A DNA stretch of 64,000 nt from Megamerina dolium (Eukaryota > Arthropoda > Insecta > Diptera > Megamerinidae), in the NCBI GenBank assembly GCA_963854835.1, contig OY978528.1, forward strand, positions 56,068,761 through 56,132,760, read 5' to 3'. Below are positions 12,230-22,367 of the stretch, piece by piece; within the stretch, counting starts at the first letter, position 1; every line of letters begins with the position of its first letter. The notes under the pieces were generated by a model. That model was given only the letters and a program-made list of their open reading frames with translations. It had not been told where the DNA came from and made no database searches. Made by a program: the position numbers and the translations under genes.

Positions 12230-12918
12230 GTCTATGGTACTCCCACATTTTCTCAACCAATTCCATACAATTTTGGTTTCATCGATTCCGATATTTCGAT
12301 CGACCACAAAACAGTTTTAAAACAAAAAATATGACGTATCGAGCTTCCATCTGGGATATCTTGGCCGAAGGGAAGGTAGTCTACCCATTTCTTAAACGAA
12401 TTGTGAGTGGGGATGAGAAGTGGATGACATACGACAACATTGTGCGAACACTGGCCAGGAAGGTTCCACTGTGTATTTGGTCGGACTGGAAATGAATCAG
12501 TTACCGTAAGGGGCTTCCACATAACCACCTAGTAAACTCGAACCTTTACTGTCAACAATTCAAAGCTAGCAATGTTCAAAAAGGAAGAAACCTGATGGTG
12601 ACGGCGCAAATCCAACCACGGATTGGGATTCAACAACATAAAATCTACATTATAAAATACGACTACTCCGATCCGCTGGACATTTTATTAATTTTTTGGG
12701 GATTTATGTGTCATAGATAAAGCCATGAGACTACGGCCTCACCATATATGGAATAGCAAATGCCATGAGCTGAAATGCTGAAAGGAAGCTAAGGTTGTCG
12801 ATGTCATTATTTAAATGACTTCTGAACTATCATCGTTCAAAATCTATAGTAATTAAGTCGATTTAGACGACGTTAGTAGTGTAAAAATACGTCAATACTT
12901 TTCGGACAACCCAATACT
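12230..12918 (+). mobile_element. mariner transposon remnant (family W)
   Basis: The plus strand carries broken mariner transposase pieces: 'NFGFIDSD.SI'-like around 12270, then 'FLKRIVSGDEKWMTYDN' at about 12387-12440. The downstream region is reduced. The right end, 12884-12917, reads AATACGTCAATACTTTTCGG then ACAACCCAATA. This resembles the terminal inverted repeat of mellifera-type mariners (TTGGGTTGTCCGAAAAGT on the other strand). The left terminal repeat was not found. It is an inactive deletion derivative. Confidence 0.65.
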
Positions 12919-13175
12919 TATATCCTTTTTTTTTTTTTTTTAATTATTTTTAGAATAAAGACATTTCTATTAATTAAAACTCTGACAATCGTATTTAACA
13001 CCTCCACTAACACAAGCAAAATTCTTCAAATTTCTTTTCGTTAAAAAAGAAAGAACGCTATCAAAATTAAATTAATTACAAATTAAAATATACTAAATAA
13101 AAATTACGATTTCAAATATTCAAATATATAGTCAAAGAAAAAACAAAAACAACAAAATAACCACAAATTAAGTAA

Positions 13176-13401
13176 ATAATTTGTCATTAACTTTTTCTCT
13201 CTTGGTTAAAGCTATCCAAGAACCGGTATTAGCATACTCATTACATATTGGATCGTAGCACCGCATAGTACGAATATGATGGTATGCATTCGGTCGATTG
13301 GTTGGTCGATCGGCAGCCCGATTTATATGTTTGTTTGAGGCATACATAGCACGCATAGTATGCAGACGTTGACCCCTTTGACGTTTCACGACGACCTTCA
13401 C
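13176..13401 (-). CDS. possible host coding exon, unidentified
   Basis: This is a minus-strand open frame of about 75 codons in otherwise very AT-rich DNA. It is richer in GC and in less biased codons than its surroundings. The peptide has 'RCYDPICNEYANTGSW' and a basic Lys/Arg-rich start. There is no ATG at the left limit. The sequence just upstream (CTCTCATTAG) could be a splice acceptor, which would make this a terminal exon ending in TAA at about 13168. It is not similar to any of the mobile elements here, and I do not recognise the protein. It could equally be chance or an old repeat. Confidence 0.25.
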
Positions 13402-13409
13402 TAATGAGA

Positions 13410-15639
13410 GTCTTTATTATTAGATATAGTATTATATTAATGTCATTATCTTGTTAGATTATGTTGGTATAATATTTTTTGTATTAACTACTGTATCAAA
13501 AATTGGTTTTAATTTTATTTTCATTGTTTTTTTTTTGAATTTTGATAAAACATAAATAAGTCGATTTTTTTTTAAATATAATTAATTCGAAATGTTTTCT
13601 TTATTCTATGTATAATTTAAAATGTATACTAAAATAGCATCGCTCGAAAATTGTGTCTTTTTTTTTATCCACTTTTATACATATGATGTTATTATTTTAG
13701 TCGTATTAATAGGCTAACTAAACTAATGTATGTATTGTCTTTGATGTAGAGCGCAACAACATCAACTTAATTATTTTTTAGCATTCAAGATTTAGATTTC
13801 ATATCAATTTTAAACAATAATAGATATCTATCTAATATAGGAGATTATTTAATTATATTTCTTTTCTAACGTGGTAAACTCAGTGCTTTTTAAATGGTTT
13901 GCCTTTCTTAATTCTACTATCTTAATTTTATAATATATGTATGTGCATAATTGCCTACAATTAGTTATTTTTTGTATTTGCAAGCATGCGTGTGAAAATA
14001 TGTTTTGTAGTCAATTGGTTGAAGTTTAATATTAAATAAAAAAAACAAATTACAAATTTCATTTGGTCACCAACAACTTCTGAGAAGTGGTTATCATAAT
14101 TATGTCATTTAATACCTAAAAGAATTTTAAGTACTAAGAACGTACGTATACGTATTTACACACATAAACCTATGTATACGAGTATATCATGTAAATAAAT
14201 ACGTAATCGCTTATGTACATGGTGTAACCAAACTAGTTCTAAAATTAAGAAACTTTGAATTAATAAACCATACTATTTGTTTGTTGTTAATCTTTCTTCT
14301 AGAATTAAATTTTTATGTATTGTATATTCACAAATATGTTAAGAAAATGACGTAGTTATAATTTATACTAAAACGGTGTTCTCCCTGGTATAGGACAGCG
14401 CCAGACATGAGACAGTCTAATCATATAATATCAATATTGCTGATCTGATATGACTTTTCTTTTGTTATAAACCAGTTGTACGAGCTAACATCGAAATAAA
14501 TGACGCATTGTCATTTTATCAACTGCAAACTTTGTGTATGAAAATCGATTGGAAAAACTTTTGTTACTATACCGAGATGATTTCCCCAAAAACATTGCTG
14601 TTTTATAGGAGGGAGCGCAACAGGAAATCCAGAAATCAGTGAGTTCCAAAGCAAAACAAATATCATCATTAAATCTATATACGTATGTAAATTGCACCCT
14701 GTATATGAGTAACATGTAAATATTTGTAATTCTACATAATCATAATTCTGTTGTAAATTTTAAATTCATCAAATCATGATAAAAATAAAATATAACTTAT
14801 AGTAATATAATTGAATATAATTTGTTATCAATTTTTAATGTATTTTTAATGTAACACAACATATATATATGACATCACATCATTATTACAATAATTAAAA
14901 TAAAGTGAAAAAAATTCTGAAACTTTATTACATGGATTTCAAGATCAGTATAATACATTAGTAATAATACATTAATTCACGGCATGTTGTGCTGTCATCA
15001 TGTAAATACATGTAACTATAAAGATGATAAATGTCCACTTTTCAATAAATATTATCTCTTACTGTTCATGGGAATTTAAAAATGGTATTTGACATTACAT
15101 ACACACGTGGTTTTTAATTTAGAAATATGCATTTTTGTAGCTCCTTTTTCCTCCTTTTTTTTGTCATTATCATGGAACTCAATGAGTCAAGGGAAATTCA
15201 TTTCTGATTCAGTTTAAAACAGTCGTAAGTGGAGGTAACAGATATCTTAAGTCGACTTAAGAAAGATTTGAATTGTGAGCAGTCGCATGTTCCCTGAACT
15301 GCGCTGAATATGTGAGTGAAATCGGGGAACTTTTGAAAAAATTACTTTTTGAAAAAAAGTAGTTATTTCAAAAAACATATTCGGTTATATCAAAGTAAAT
15401 AGATATTACATTTGTAATAATCGTTTAAATCAAATTAATAGTTATGGCACTAAGTTTTTATTCATTCATTTTAGATTAAATTCACTTACGTGACAGTTAT
15501 AGTATATTTTTGTCGCGAATTTTAACAGTAGCCAATTTCGACATAAGCGGTTTATGTAAACCAAGAATTGTGCTTAAAACTCCTAATCTCAACATAAGTT
15601 TTTATTGCAAATTTGTCATGATACTGGTAAGTAGTTAAG
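13410..15639. other. AT-rich spacer, no gene recognised
   Basis: Very AT-rich with poly-T and poly-A runs. A minus-strand open frame at 14485-14715 sits in slightly less AT-rich DNA, but it shows no motif I can name. Nothing else was identified. Confidence 0.55.
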
Positions 15640-16600
15640 TTGTAGCGGTTTAGGCCAAAAGAGACCCATTATGATGCCGCAGGTGGGCTACCCCATTTCC
15701 CTTGAGAACAAACCCAGCTGACAGTAACCCAGCTCAGCAAGATTGTGCATAAAGTGACTGCCCAAATAAATCATTCTGCGGGGAGCCAGTGCCCAAAACT
15801 CACACATAAAGTGAGTTATGGACTCTGGTTCTTCCTCGTTGCCTCATCTCCGGCAGTAGTCAGGTGCAGTAATCCCTAGCCTATTTACATGACTACCTAT
15901 AAGCCAATGCCACGTAATCGTTCCCACCAGCATACTAACCGCGTGTCTGTTAAGTTCCAGTAGGTTCATTTTGTTCATTTTATGTTCAGTGCCGGCCATA
16001 TTAATCGGATAGTTGCACACGAGTGTTCCAACTCCCGTCTGGCATTCATCTTCTGTAATGCGTCCGAAGCTAGGAGAAGTTTAAGGATCTAAGGATTTTA
16101 TTACTACTTGGCTGTCAGTGAAAATACCTATATCCACGTGTGATATATCGTTATAATTAAACCAGTTCATCAGAAACACTAGAACACCATTGCAGTTGTC
16201 CGGTAGTCTGAATGCCATGCGAACTCCAAGTGCTTCGCAGAACTAGTTGACGAATGGGTCAAGTTTGGAGCCGTCGATATAGAAGTGGATTGATCCATTG
16301 AAAGGGGTGTTCCCATACTCCCAATCAGATCTGTCCGGAATGTGTGTTGTCGAACGTCAACTTTGTCGTTTTAGAGTCAACTGTTCGCGGTATAAAGCTA
16401 TAATGGTTCAAAATTGTTGAGTGTCCCGTACCGATGGAGGACCATTCTGAAATTGATCTGAGTCTAATTGCCTATTGAGCTGCTAACTGCTTCCCCAGGA
16501 TATCGAGAGGAACATGATACTGATACACGGTATCAAAATCAATTCATATTGCATTTTAATAGTTCTTGCAGTTCAGATCTTTGCGTTTCAGTGAATGGAA
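15640..16600 (-). mobile_element. RNase H-encoding LINE remnant, second family
   Basis: On the minus strand 16085-16150 gives 'IGIFTDSQVVIKSL', the second Asp block of a LINE RNase H. About 15840-16070 gives the downstream 'MLVGTITWHWLIGSHVNRLG' and a 'CRRCG.E' Cys segment. The 3' part near 15640-15680 (minus strand TGGGTCTCTTTTGGCCTAAAC) resembles the 3' UTR of the LINE at 6104-8715, but it is cut before the stem-loop and TAACC tail. Stops and frameshifts are present. It is a 5'- and 3'-truncated fossil related to, but distinct from, the copies at 5.8-8.7 kb. Confidence 0.7.
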
Positions 16601-16624
16601 CGTTACCGAGCGAAGTTGATTAAC

Positions 16625-17414
16625 TTTTTATACCCTGCATAATGCAATATGCATGGTATATTCATTTCGGTGAGATGTTTGTGTCCACTTGAAGGAATCT
16701 TCGGAGATATAGACATAGATATATATTCGTGATCAGCGTCGATTAAATTTTCGATTTAACGATGTCCGTCCGTCCGTCCGTCTGTCTGTCACCTGGCTGG
16801 TTTGCACGATAACTTGAGTAAATATTGAGATATTTCGACGAAATTTGGCACAAGTAACCTATAATCCAAGGGTACGGAGGGGATTGATATTGGGCATGAT
16901 CGGTCAATAGCCACGCCCACACCAAGCATTCAAAGCGACTAACCTCGGAATTTTCAAAAATCTTTAACTTGCTATAACTCACATAATATACCACTTGGGA
17001 CAACAATATTTTGCACATAGAGTTATATTATATTACTATATAACCTCGCCAAAAGTGGGTGAGCCACGCCTACTTTCTAGCGTAGCTCTCATACAAAGTG
17101 TCTGTACTTCTTTTAAATTGAAACAGCTGTAACTTCTACAATCTTCTGTCAAGAATAACCATAATTGACACTTAGATTACCATGGTAGTCGGAAATAATA
17201 TGGTAGAAAATCAGTGTGCCACGCCCTCTCCTTTTTGAGTCTGCCATACAAAGTTGTAGAAATTAAAAAAAATGTTACCGGTTATAACTTGCAAACTATT
17301 CAGCGTATAATAACGAGATTTAAGATGTGGATTAGTATTATACGAGCAACTAGGCTCACAGGAAATGGGCGCACCACGCCCACTGTTTATCGTAGCTCCC
17401 ATACAAATATTAAA
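16625..17414 (-). mobile_element. DINE-1-like element (copy B), left part, split by Jockey insertion
   Basis: The copy starts TTTTTATACCCTGCATAATG with the terminal palindrome, then a (GTCC)n tract near 16766-16790 and one and a half internal repeat units. It is interrupted after CCCATACAAATATTAAA at 17414 by the A-tail of the Jockey element. The interrupted repeat resumes at about 21944 and is lost by about 21990, so the hairpin end is missing. Confidence 0.8.
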
Positions 17415-17451
17415 TTTTTTTTTTTTTTTTTTTTTGTTAGCTTATTTTTTT

Positions 17452-17457
17452 TTTATT
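17452..17457 (-). terminator. polyadenylation signal of the Jockey element
   Basis: The minus strand reads AATAAA (plus strand TTTATT), about 120 bases after the ORF2 stop and shortly before the A-tail. Confidence 0.6.
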
Positions 17458-17575
17458 GAATCTTTCTTAAATACGAGAAACTAACAATAAGTATTCAAAT
17501 CTTACAAACTAAATAAAACTATGTGATATCCCCTACGTTCCATCACAATTTGGTGAGTCGCGAGATGTAGCAATT

Positions 17576-20224
17576 TTACAGCATATTCAGTGTGTCTTTT
17601 CTTTTTAATCGACGATGCCCCTTGCTCAGCAACAATTGCCTAGCAAGGGGATTCGGATGATTGTGTAATTTTTGAATGTAACTTCTGCAGTACATTGCAA
17701 CTTCCTCAGAAATTGTGGATACATTTAAATCTCGATGGATGTTAACGTTCCTCATATACCAAGGCGCGTTTACAATAATTCGCAGACACTTGGATTGTAT
17801 TCGCTGCAATTTTTCGATATTAGAGGGAGATGCGGTGCCCCAAAACTGAATACCATAAGTCCAGATTGGTTTCAGGATTGCTTTATATAATAGCACTTTG
17901 TATTCAAGATTCAACTTTGATCTTTTGTGTAACAGCCACCATAACTGATTCATTTTAAGCTTGATCTGAGTTTTCTTTGCCTCTATGTGATTTTTCCAGG
18001 TCAGCCTTCTGTCGAGGTGAATACCCAAGTACTTTGTTGAGGAACATTGTGGAACTGATTGGCCATTAATTTTAAGTGGGGGACATGTATCTAGCCTTAG
18101 CGTGAAGGTTACATGTACGCTCTTTGATTCATTGACTTTTATACGCCATTTTGCTAGCCAGATTTCGAGAGAATCGACATGAGTCTGCAGGAGTTTAGTA
18201 GCTTCTATGGGGTTAGAGCGAGAGCACAATATTGCCGTATCATCAGCAAAGGTCGATATGAATGTATAGTTATTGTTGGGCATATCTGAAGTGTATAAGA
18301 GATACAGTAAGGGACCCAAAACGCTTCCTTGAGGAACGCCAGCGTGAATATCCAATGGATTTGTTGTGTAATCCTTGTGATGTACGAGAAATTGTCTTTT
18401 AGTGAGGTAGCTACTAAGCAATGAGGAGACATTTGCAGGCAGTAATAGTTTGAGTTTGTAAATAAGGCCATCGTGCCATACTTTATCGAAAGCTTGAGTG
18501 ATATCAAGAAAGACAGCTGAGCAATACTTTTTTTCTTCAAAAGTGTTCCTTATCAGAGTTACAATGCGGTGGACTTGTTCTATTGTGCCGTGCTGTTTTC
18601 TAAATCCAAACTGATGTTGAGGAATCAGTTGGTTGAGATTAATAAATGGAGTTATATTCATGACAAGTAGCTTTTCGAATACTTTAGAAAGTAGAGGCAG
18701 GAGGCTGATAGGTCTGTACGATGCAACTTTTGTAGGGTCTTTTCCTGGTTTTGCTATCATAATAATTTTTGAAGTTTTCCAGCATTTGGGATAGTGTTTA
18801 ATACGAAGGATAGCATTGAAAATGTGCATCAGATGAATTACTGAAGCCGGAGGTAGCTCTTTTATCATTTTACCGGTAATTTTATCTGGACCAGGTGATT
18901 TTTTTGGGTTTAAATCTTTATAAATTGCTTTGAATATGTCCTTTTTTTTAATTTTGAGCGTTATTGAGCAAGGTTGAGAAGTTAATTTTGGTAATGAGGA
19001 CTGTGAAGAAGGTGGATTGGGTGTAAACACACTTTTTAGGTGGTTTGCAAAAGCCAAACCCTTCTCACAGTTGCTTCTAGCCCAATTACCGTCACTCAAA
19101 CGGATGGGGGAATCAGTGAGAATTGGCCGATTTGATTTTTTTGCTGATTTCCACAAAGAGTAGTCTGACGCTTCACCAGGTGTTAATTTCGCTATGTGCT
19201 CTTCTAACTCTTTGTTGTTTTTATTTTTCAAGGCTTGCTTTAACTTTCGAGTGCAGTGCTGTAGCTGTGTTTTCAGATTCGGTGATCTGAATTCTTGCCA
19301 TTGTCTTCGGAGTCTTCTTTTCTGTCTTACTAGCAATTCAATGTCTGCTGGTGTGTATTGGCTATATTTTGATTGCTTGCATCCCTTTGTGCAGGTGGCT
19401 GAGCTGAGAGCTAATGAGAGTAGCTGGTTGAATTTTTCGAGTGCTGAGTCTACATCGTGTCCATTTCTTAATACAGTACTCAGAGGAAGATGGGAATTTA
19501 TATATTTCTTGAATTTTAACCAGTCTATTTTCTTTCTAACGCAATTGCCTTGGGGGCTTGGTGATTTTATAGATATTACCGTGGGTGAGTGGTCAGATGA
19601 TAGATCATAATTACACTCTGTGGAGATATTTTCCATCTGCAAACCTTTGGCGACTCCAAAGTCTATGAGATCGGGTATTTTCCTCTTGTCCGTCGGCCAA
19701 TATGTCGGTTGACCATTTGAAATAACATCGTAGCCATGGTTAGTGATGATTGAACATAGTCTTCTGCCTTTTGGAGTTATTAAGCGGGAGCCCCAGTGAG
19801 TGTGTTTGGCGTTGAAATCGCCAGCAACCAAGAATTTGCTACCAAGAGTTGAGAAAAATTCTTTATATTGTTGTTCGGTAATACTGTATCTTGGGGGACA
19901 GTATATCGCAGATATTACTAGCTTAGAGATGTATTCTTCCAGACATATAGATGTTGCTTGCAAGTAGACGCTACTGAAATCTTCGAGAACATGATGTTTT
20001 ATTCTGCTTTTTATCAATATGGCAGTTCCACCGCGTGCCTTACCATGCGGATGATTTGTAGTGTACAGTTTGTAATATGGTATTTGGTAGCAATTTTTGT
20101 CAGTGAAATGGGTCTCAGATATCATCATTATGTCGATCTGGTTGGATTCAAGGAATTGAATTAGCTCCAAACGGTGCTGGCTTAAGCCGTTGGCGTTCCA
20201 GTGGCATATCTTGAGACAACTCAT
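17576..20224 (-). CDS. Jockey ORF2: endonuclease-reverse transcriptase
   Basis: The predicted protein is 882 residues. Residues 1-220 form an APE-type endonuclease: N10 in HWNANGL, E37 in ISETH, D136/N138 in GDFNAKH, and D211/H212 in SDHS. It would nick target DNA to prime reverse transcription. A linker runs over 220-430. The reverse transcriptase covers about 440-740, with the PGPDKI start (445-449), motif A D574 in FLDITQAFDKVWH, the GVPQGSVLGP block (629-638) and the catalytic FADD box (659-662). The C-terminal thumb and Cys-poor tail follow; there is no RNase H, as usual for the Jockey clade. No stops or frameshifts were seen. The start ATG overlaps the stop of the preceding frame (ATGA at 20221-20224), implying coupled reinitiation. 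Sequence similarity with Jockey-like elements is strong; the exact family name is not determined. Confidence 0.92.
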   Translation of the reverse strand: MSCLKICHWNANGLSQHRLELIQFLESNQIDIMMISETHFTDKNCYQIPYYKLYTTNHPHGKARGGTAILIKSRIKHHVLEDFSSVYLQATSICLEEYISKLVISAIYCPPRYSITEQQYKEFFSTLGSKFLVAGDFNAKHTHWGSRLITPKGRRLCSIITNHGYDVISNGQPTYWPTDKRKIPDLIDFGVAKGLQMENISTECNYDLSSDHSPTVISIKSPSPQGNCVRKKIDWLKFKKYINSHLPLSTVLRNGHDVDSALEKFNQLLSLALSSATCTKGCKQSKYSQYTPADIELLVRQKRRLRRQWQEFRSPNLKTQLQHCTRKLKQALKNKNNKELEEHIAKLTPGEASDYSLWKSAKKSNRPILTDSPIRLSDGNWARSNCEKGLAFANHLKSVFTPNPPSSQSSLPKLTSQPCSITLKIKKKDIFKAIYKDLNPKKSPGPDKITGKMIKELPPASVIHLMHIFNAILRIKHYPKCWKTSKIIMIAKPGKDPTKVASYRPISLLPLLSKVFEKLLVMNITPFINLNQLIPQHQFGFRKQHGTIEQVHRIVTLIRNTFEEKKYCSAVFLDITQAFDKVWHDGLIYKLKLLLPANVSSLLSSYLTKRQFLVHHKDYTTNPLDIHAGVPQGSVLGPLLYLLYTSDMPNNNYTFISTFADDTAILCSRSNPIEATKLLQTHVDSLEIWLAKWRIKVNESKSVHVTFTLRLDTCPPLKINGQSVPQCSSTKYLGIHLDRRLTWKNHIEAKKTQIKLKMNQLWWLLHKRSKLNLEYKVLLYKAILKPIWTYGIQFWGTASPSNIEKLQRIQSKCLRIIVNAPWYMRNVNIHRDLNVSTISEEVAMYCRSYIQKLHNHPNPLARQLLLSKGHRRLKRKDTLNML

Positions 20225-21366
20225 GGTCTGGATAGCAATGTTTGGAGTAACATCGATTGATTTTTCATCATTTCTTGCATCATTGTTTGCATTGAGTTCA
20301 TGAATTGGTTCATATTCTGAATTAATGTTTGAAGCAAATGTTCAAGAGTACTTGGCTGTTGGGTTGGCAGTGAGTGTTTCTGCTCATTATTTACGTTACT
20401 TTGTTGGTGTAGGTTTTGTTTTAACACGCTAGCGTATGAATTGGTTTGATTCTTGTTTGGGATTGCAGAGAAGAATTGTGTTGCATCAATATTTTGTCTC
20501 TTACTTGAGTTGGCTATCTGAGTTTGCTCAACTGGTTTTAGAGGTTGATTGTTAGCGGAGAAATTTAGCTTTAGGGTTGCATATACTGGGCAACCTCTAT
20601 AATTTGCAGTGTGATTACCTCCACAATTGCTGCATTTTTTCATGCTAGCATCGTCTTTAGATTTTGGGCATATGTTTGATTTATGGAGATCTCCACAAAT
20701 CACACAAACAGCTGGCAGGGTACAATATGTCTTAGTATGTCCATATTCTTGGCAGTTGCTGCACTGAGGAGGTCCAGTTCTCTTATGGGGTTCTTCGATT
20801 GTGATTTTGCGATGCAATAAATATCGAATTTTATATATGGGGTGTACCTCACCTTTTTTTAGGGGTTTTGTTTCAGGCTGAAGCTCAATACGATATAACG
20901 GTTGAGGTATATTGCTCTTGTTGAGAATGTTGAATACTGTTTTGGCTTGAAACCCTTCTTCCTGAAGGGCAAGTTTGATTTCGTTAATATCAACGTTGGG
21001 TTCGACGCCTTTGAGTACAACGATTAAGCCCTTACTACTTTTTAGCTGATATGTGTAGTAATTCTTTTTTACAGCATCAAATTCCGCTATTACTTTGCGA
21101 TAATGAGTTTCGCTGTAGATTTGCACTTTTGTTTCCTCAATTTGGCCTTTGCGAATAGGAACAACATGGAAATTCTTTGGTCCTATAAGACTTGTAATTC
21201 TAGAAATCAACTTATCTGAGTTGCGTTCTCTCAAGAAAATGGGTGGGGGTTTGAAATTTTTCTTGGAGATAATATTTTCGTCACTTTCATCACCTGAAAG
21301 CAGAGCGTATCTATTTTCCGAACTAATAGGGACAGTGTTCTGTTTTTGAATTTTTGTTGAATTCAT
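20221..21366 (-). CDS. Jockey ORF1 (gag), zinc-knuckle part
   Basis: The predicted protein is 381 residues. Residues of about 115-190 look like the PRE_C2HC/RRM-like region of Jockey gag proteins. Three zinc knuckles follow: C-x2-C-x4-H-x4-C at 202-215, C-x2-C-x3-H-x4-C at 221-233 and C-x2-C-x3-H-x6-C at 245-259. A Gln/Asn-rich tail ends with a Met/Gln-rich, possibly coiled-coil stretch. Such proteins bind the element RNA and form the ribonucleoprotein particle. The frame starts with ATG at 21366, inside the stop of the upstream 156-residue frame, and ends overlapping ORF2. Together the two gag frames (156+381) approach the ~540 residues of a usual single Jockey gag, so a one-base frameshift is the simplest explanation for the split. 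Confidence 0.88.
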   Translation of the reverse strand: MNSTKIQKQNTVPISSENRYALLSGDESDENIISKKNFKPPPIFLRERNSDKLISRITSLIGPKNFHVVPIRKGQIEETKVQIYSETHYRKVIAEFDAVKKNYYTYQLKSSKGLIVVLKGVEPNVDINEIKLALQEEGFQAKTVFNILNKSNIPQPLYRIELQPETKPLKKGEVHPIYKIRYLLHRKITIEEPHKRTGPPQCSNCQEYGHTKTYCTLPAVCVICGDLHKSNICPKSKDDASMKKCSNCGGNHTANYRGCPVYATLKLNFSANNQPLKPVEQTQIANSSKRQNIDATQFFSAIPNKNQTNSYASVLKQNLHQQSNVNNEQKHSLPTQQPSTLEHLLQTLIQNMNQFMNSMQTMMQEMMKNQSMLLQTLLSRP

Positions 21367-21833
21367 TTGTTTGAATTTTGCGGACTTCTCTTTCGCTTTA
21401 CTACAGTAATGTAGCGATCAATACCAGTTTGAACAGCAACTGGTTCTTTATTAGTCATCGCACTAGTTGCTTTAACTACTGGGTCATGCACTTCAGTAGA
21501 AGTGCCGTTATTTGATTGCTTTGATGTTGTAGCTGTTGGTGTTACAGCAGGAGAAGCACATTGTACACTCCACGGTATAGAGGGAGATAGTATATCACGA
21601 TAGAACAAATTATTTTTTTTGTCTGTATTTATTGTTGTTGCAAAATTTGATGAATTTTTAATATGTGCAGGCAAAAGATTTGCACTGTTACTTTCACTTG
21701 TGCAGTGTGTATCAACTGTTTTATTTGATAATGCACTTATCGCGGGGGTTTGCGCGGGTGATTGCAAATTATTGTTTACACACACATTAATAGGCGATTG
21801 CCGTTGCCGGGGAGGAGAGCGCTGAACACTCAT
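21363..21833 (-). CDS. Jockey ORF1 N-terminal part (separate frame)
   Basis: The predicted protein is 156 residues, rich in Ser, Thr, Pro, Asn and Gln, and ends in a basic 'TVVKRKRSPQNSNK'. No folded domain is evident. It matches the disordered N-terminal arm that precedes the zinc-knuckle region in Jockey-type gag proteins. Its stop codon overlaps the ATG of the next frame (ATGA, 21363-21366), so the two lie in different frames. This is either a lost single base in an originally continuous gag gene or a genuine extra cistron read by reinitiation. The start ATG lies about 110 bases downstream of the promoter's +1. Confidence 0.7.
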   Translation of the reverse strand: MSVQRSPPRQRQSPINVCVNNNLQSPAQTPAISALSNKTVDTHCTSESNSANLLPAHIKNSSNFATTINTDKKNNLFYRDILSPSIPWSVQCASPAVTPTATTSKQSNNGTSTEVHDPVVKATSAMTNKEPVAVQTGIDRYITVVKRKRSPQNSNK

Positions 21834-21910
21834 ATTATAAACAAATTGTTTGCAAACGATATTATTTTATTTGTTTTTTTTTTTTTTTTTTTCTAAAAAT
21901 CAAAAGAAAG

Positions 21911-21945
21911 ACGTCCACTCTTATTGGTGACTTTCGCGAAACTGA
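21911..21945 (-). promoter_or_regulatory. Jockey internal promoter: initiator and DPE
   Basis: On the minus strand the element begins CAGTTTCGCG, a match to the arthropod initiator, with the A at 21943 as +1. GGACGT lies at 21916 to 21911, which is exactly +28 to +33 and fits the downstream promoter element consensus RGWYVT at all six positions. This Inr/DPE, TATA-less layout is established for Jockey-type elements and lets a full-length copy carry its own promoter. It also supports an intact 5' end. Confidence 0.7.
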
Positions 21946-21990
21946 AATTGAAACAGCTGTAACTTCGGCAATCTTCTGTCTAGAATAATA
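21944..21990 (-). mobile_element. DINE-1-like element (copy B), right remainder
   Basis: The AAATTGAAACAGCTGTAACT... block continues the repeat unit interrupted at 17414, then homology stops near 21990. Confidence 0.7.
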
Positions 21991-22367
21991 AAATTTGTGA
22001 TGTGAGTGACTTTTACTTTCTTCGTAGTTTTGAACATTTCAAATTGAGATTGCGAATTTGTGCGAATATTTAATTACTTTATGATTACCTTCTTCCACTA
22101 GAACTTTCGAGAATGCCACGAGACAAACTTCGTGTTCCGAAACCATTACCGTGTCTCTCATCAATCTCTTAATTTGTGGATTGTATATCATGATGAATGA
22201 AGTGAAAAATAAACTTTCTACGGAGGAAGGAAAACTGTTGGAACTACAATATAGCTAGAATGCAAGTGAGATGCCTACGAATCACGAACTGTCACCATTT
22301 CTCACGCTTCTGGATCCATGCTTCAGACAACAATCGAATGCCGAAGAAACGGTAGAGAGAAGTAAAG
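21991..22367. other. unidentified sequence
   Basis: No confident feature. A plus-strand stretch near 22271-22360 reads 'LSPFLTLLDPCFRQQ', which vaguely recalls the 'LDPRFK' block of hAT transposases. It is too short to call. Confidence 0.4.

Larger units (their letters stand above)
17415..21943 (-). mobile_element. Jockey-clade non-LTR retrotransposon, apparently full length
   Basis: This 4.5-kb element has an internal promoter at its 5' end, gag-type reading frames, a complete endonuclease-reverse transcriptase frame, an AATAAA signal and an A-tail (T-run at 17415-17435 on the plus strand). It lies inside a DINE-like repeat. The host sequence reads ...ACAAATATTAAA on one side and AAATTGAAACAG on the other, so a short target duplication including AAATT is likely. 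All expected catalytic residues are visible. The one irregularity is that the gag region is split into two overlapping frames. A heavily deleted second copy is at 50955-52302 on the plus strand. Confidence 0.9.

Noticed and set aside
19194..19610. 138-codon plus-strand frame
   Set aside because: It is antisense to the intact Jockey ORF2 and has no motif.
22271..22360. hAT transposase fragment ('LLDPCF')
   Set aside because: Only one short vague similarity; no second block and no terminal repeats nearby.
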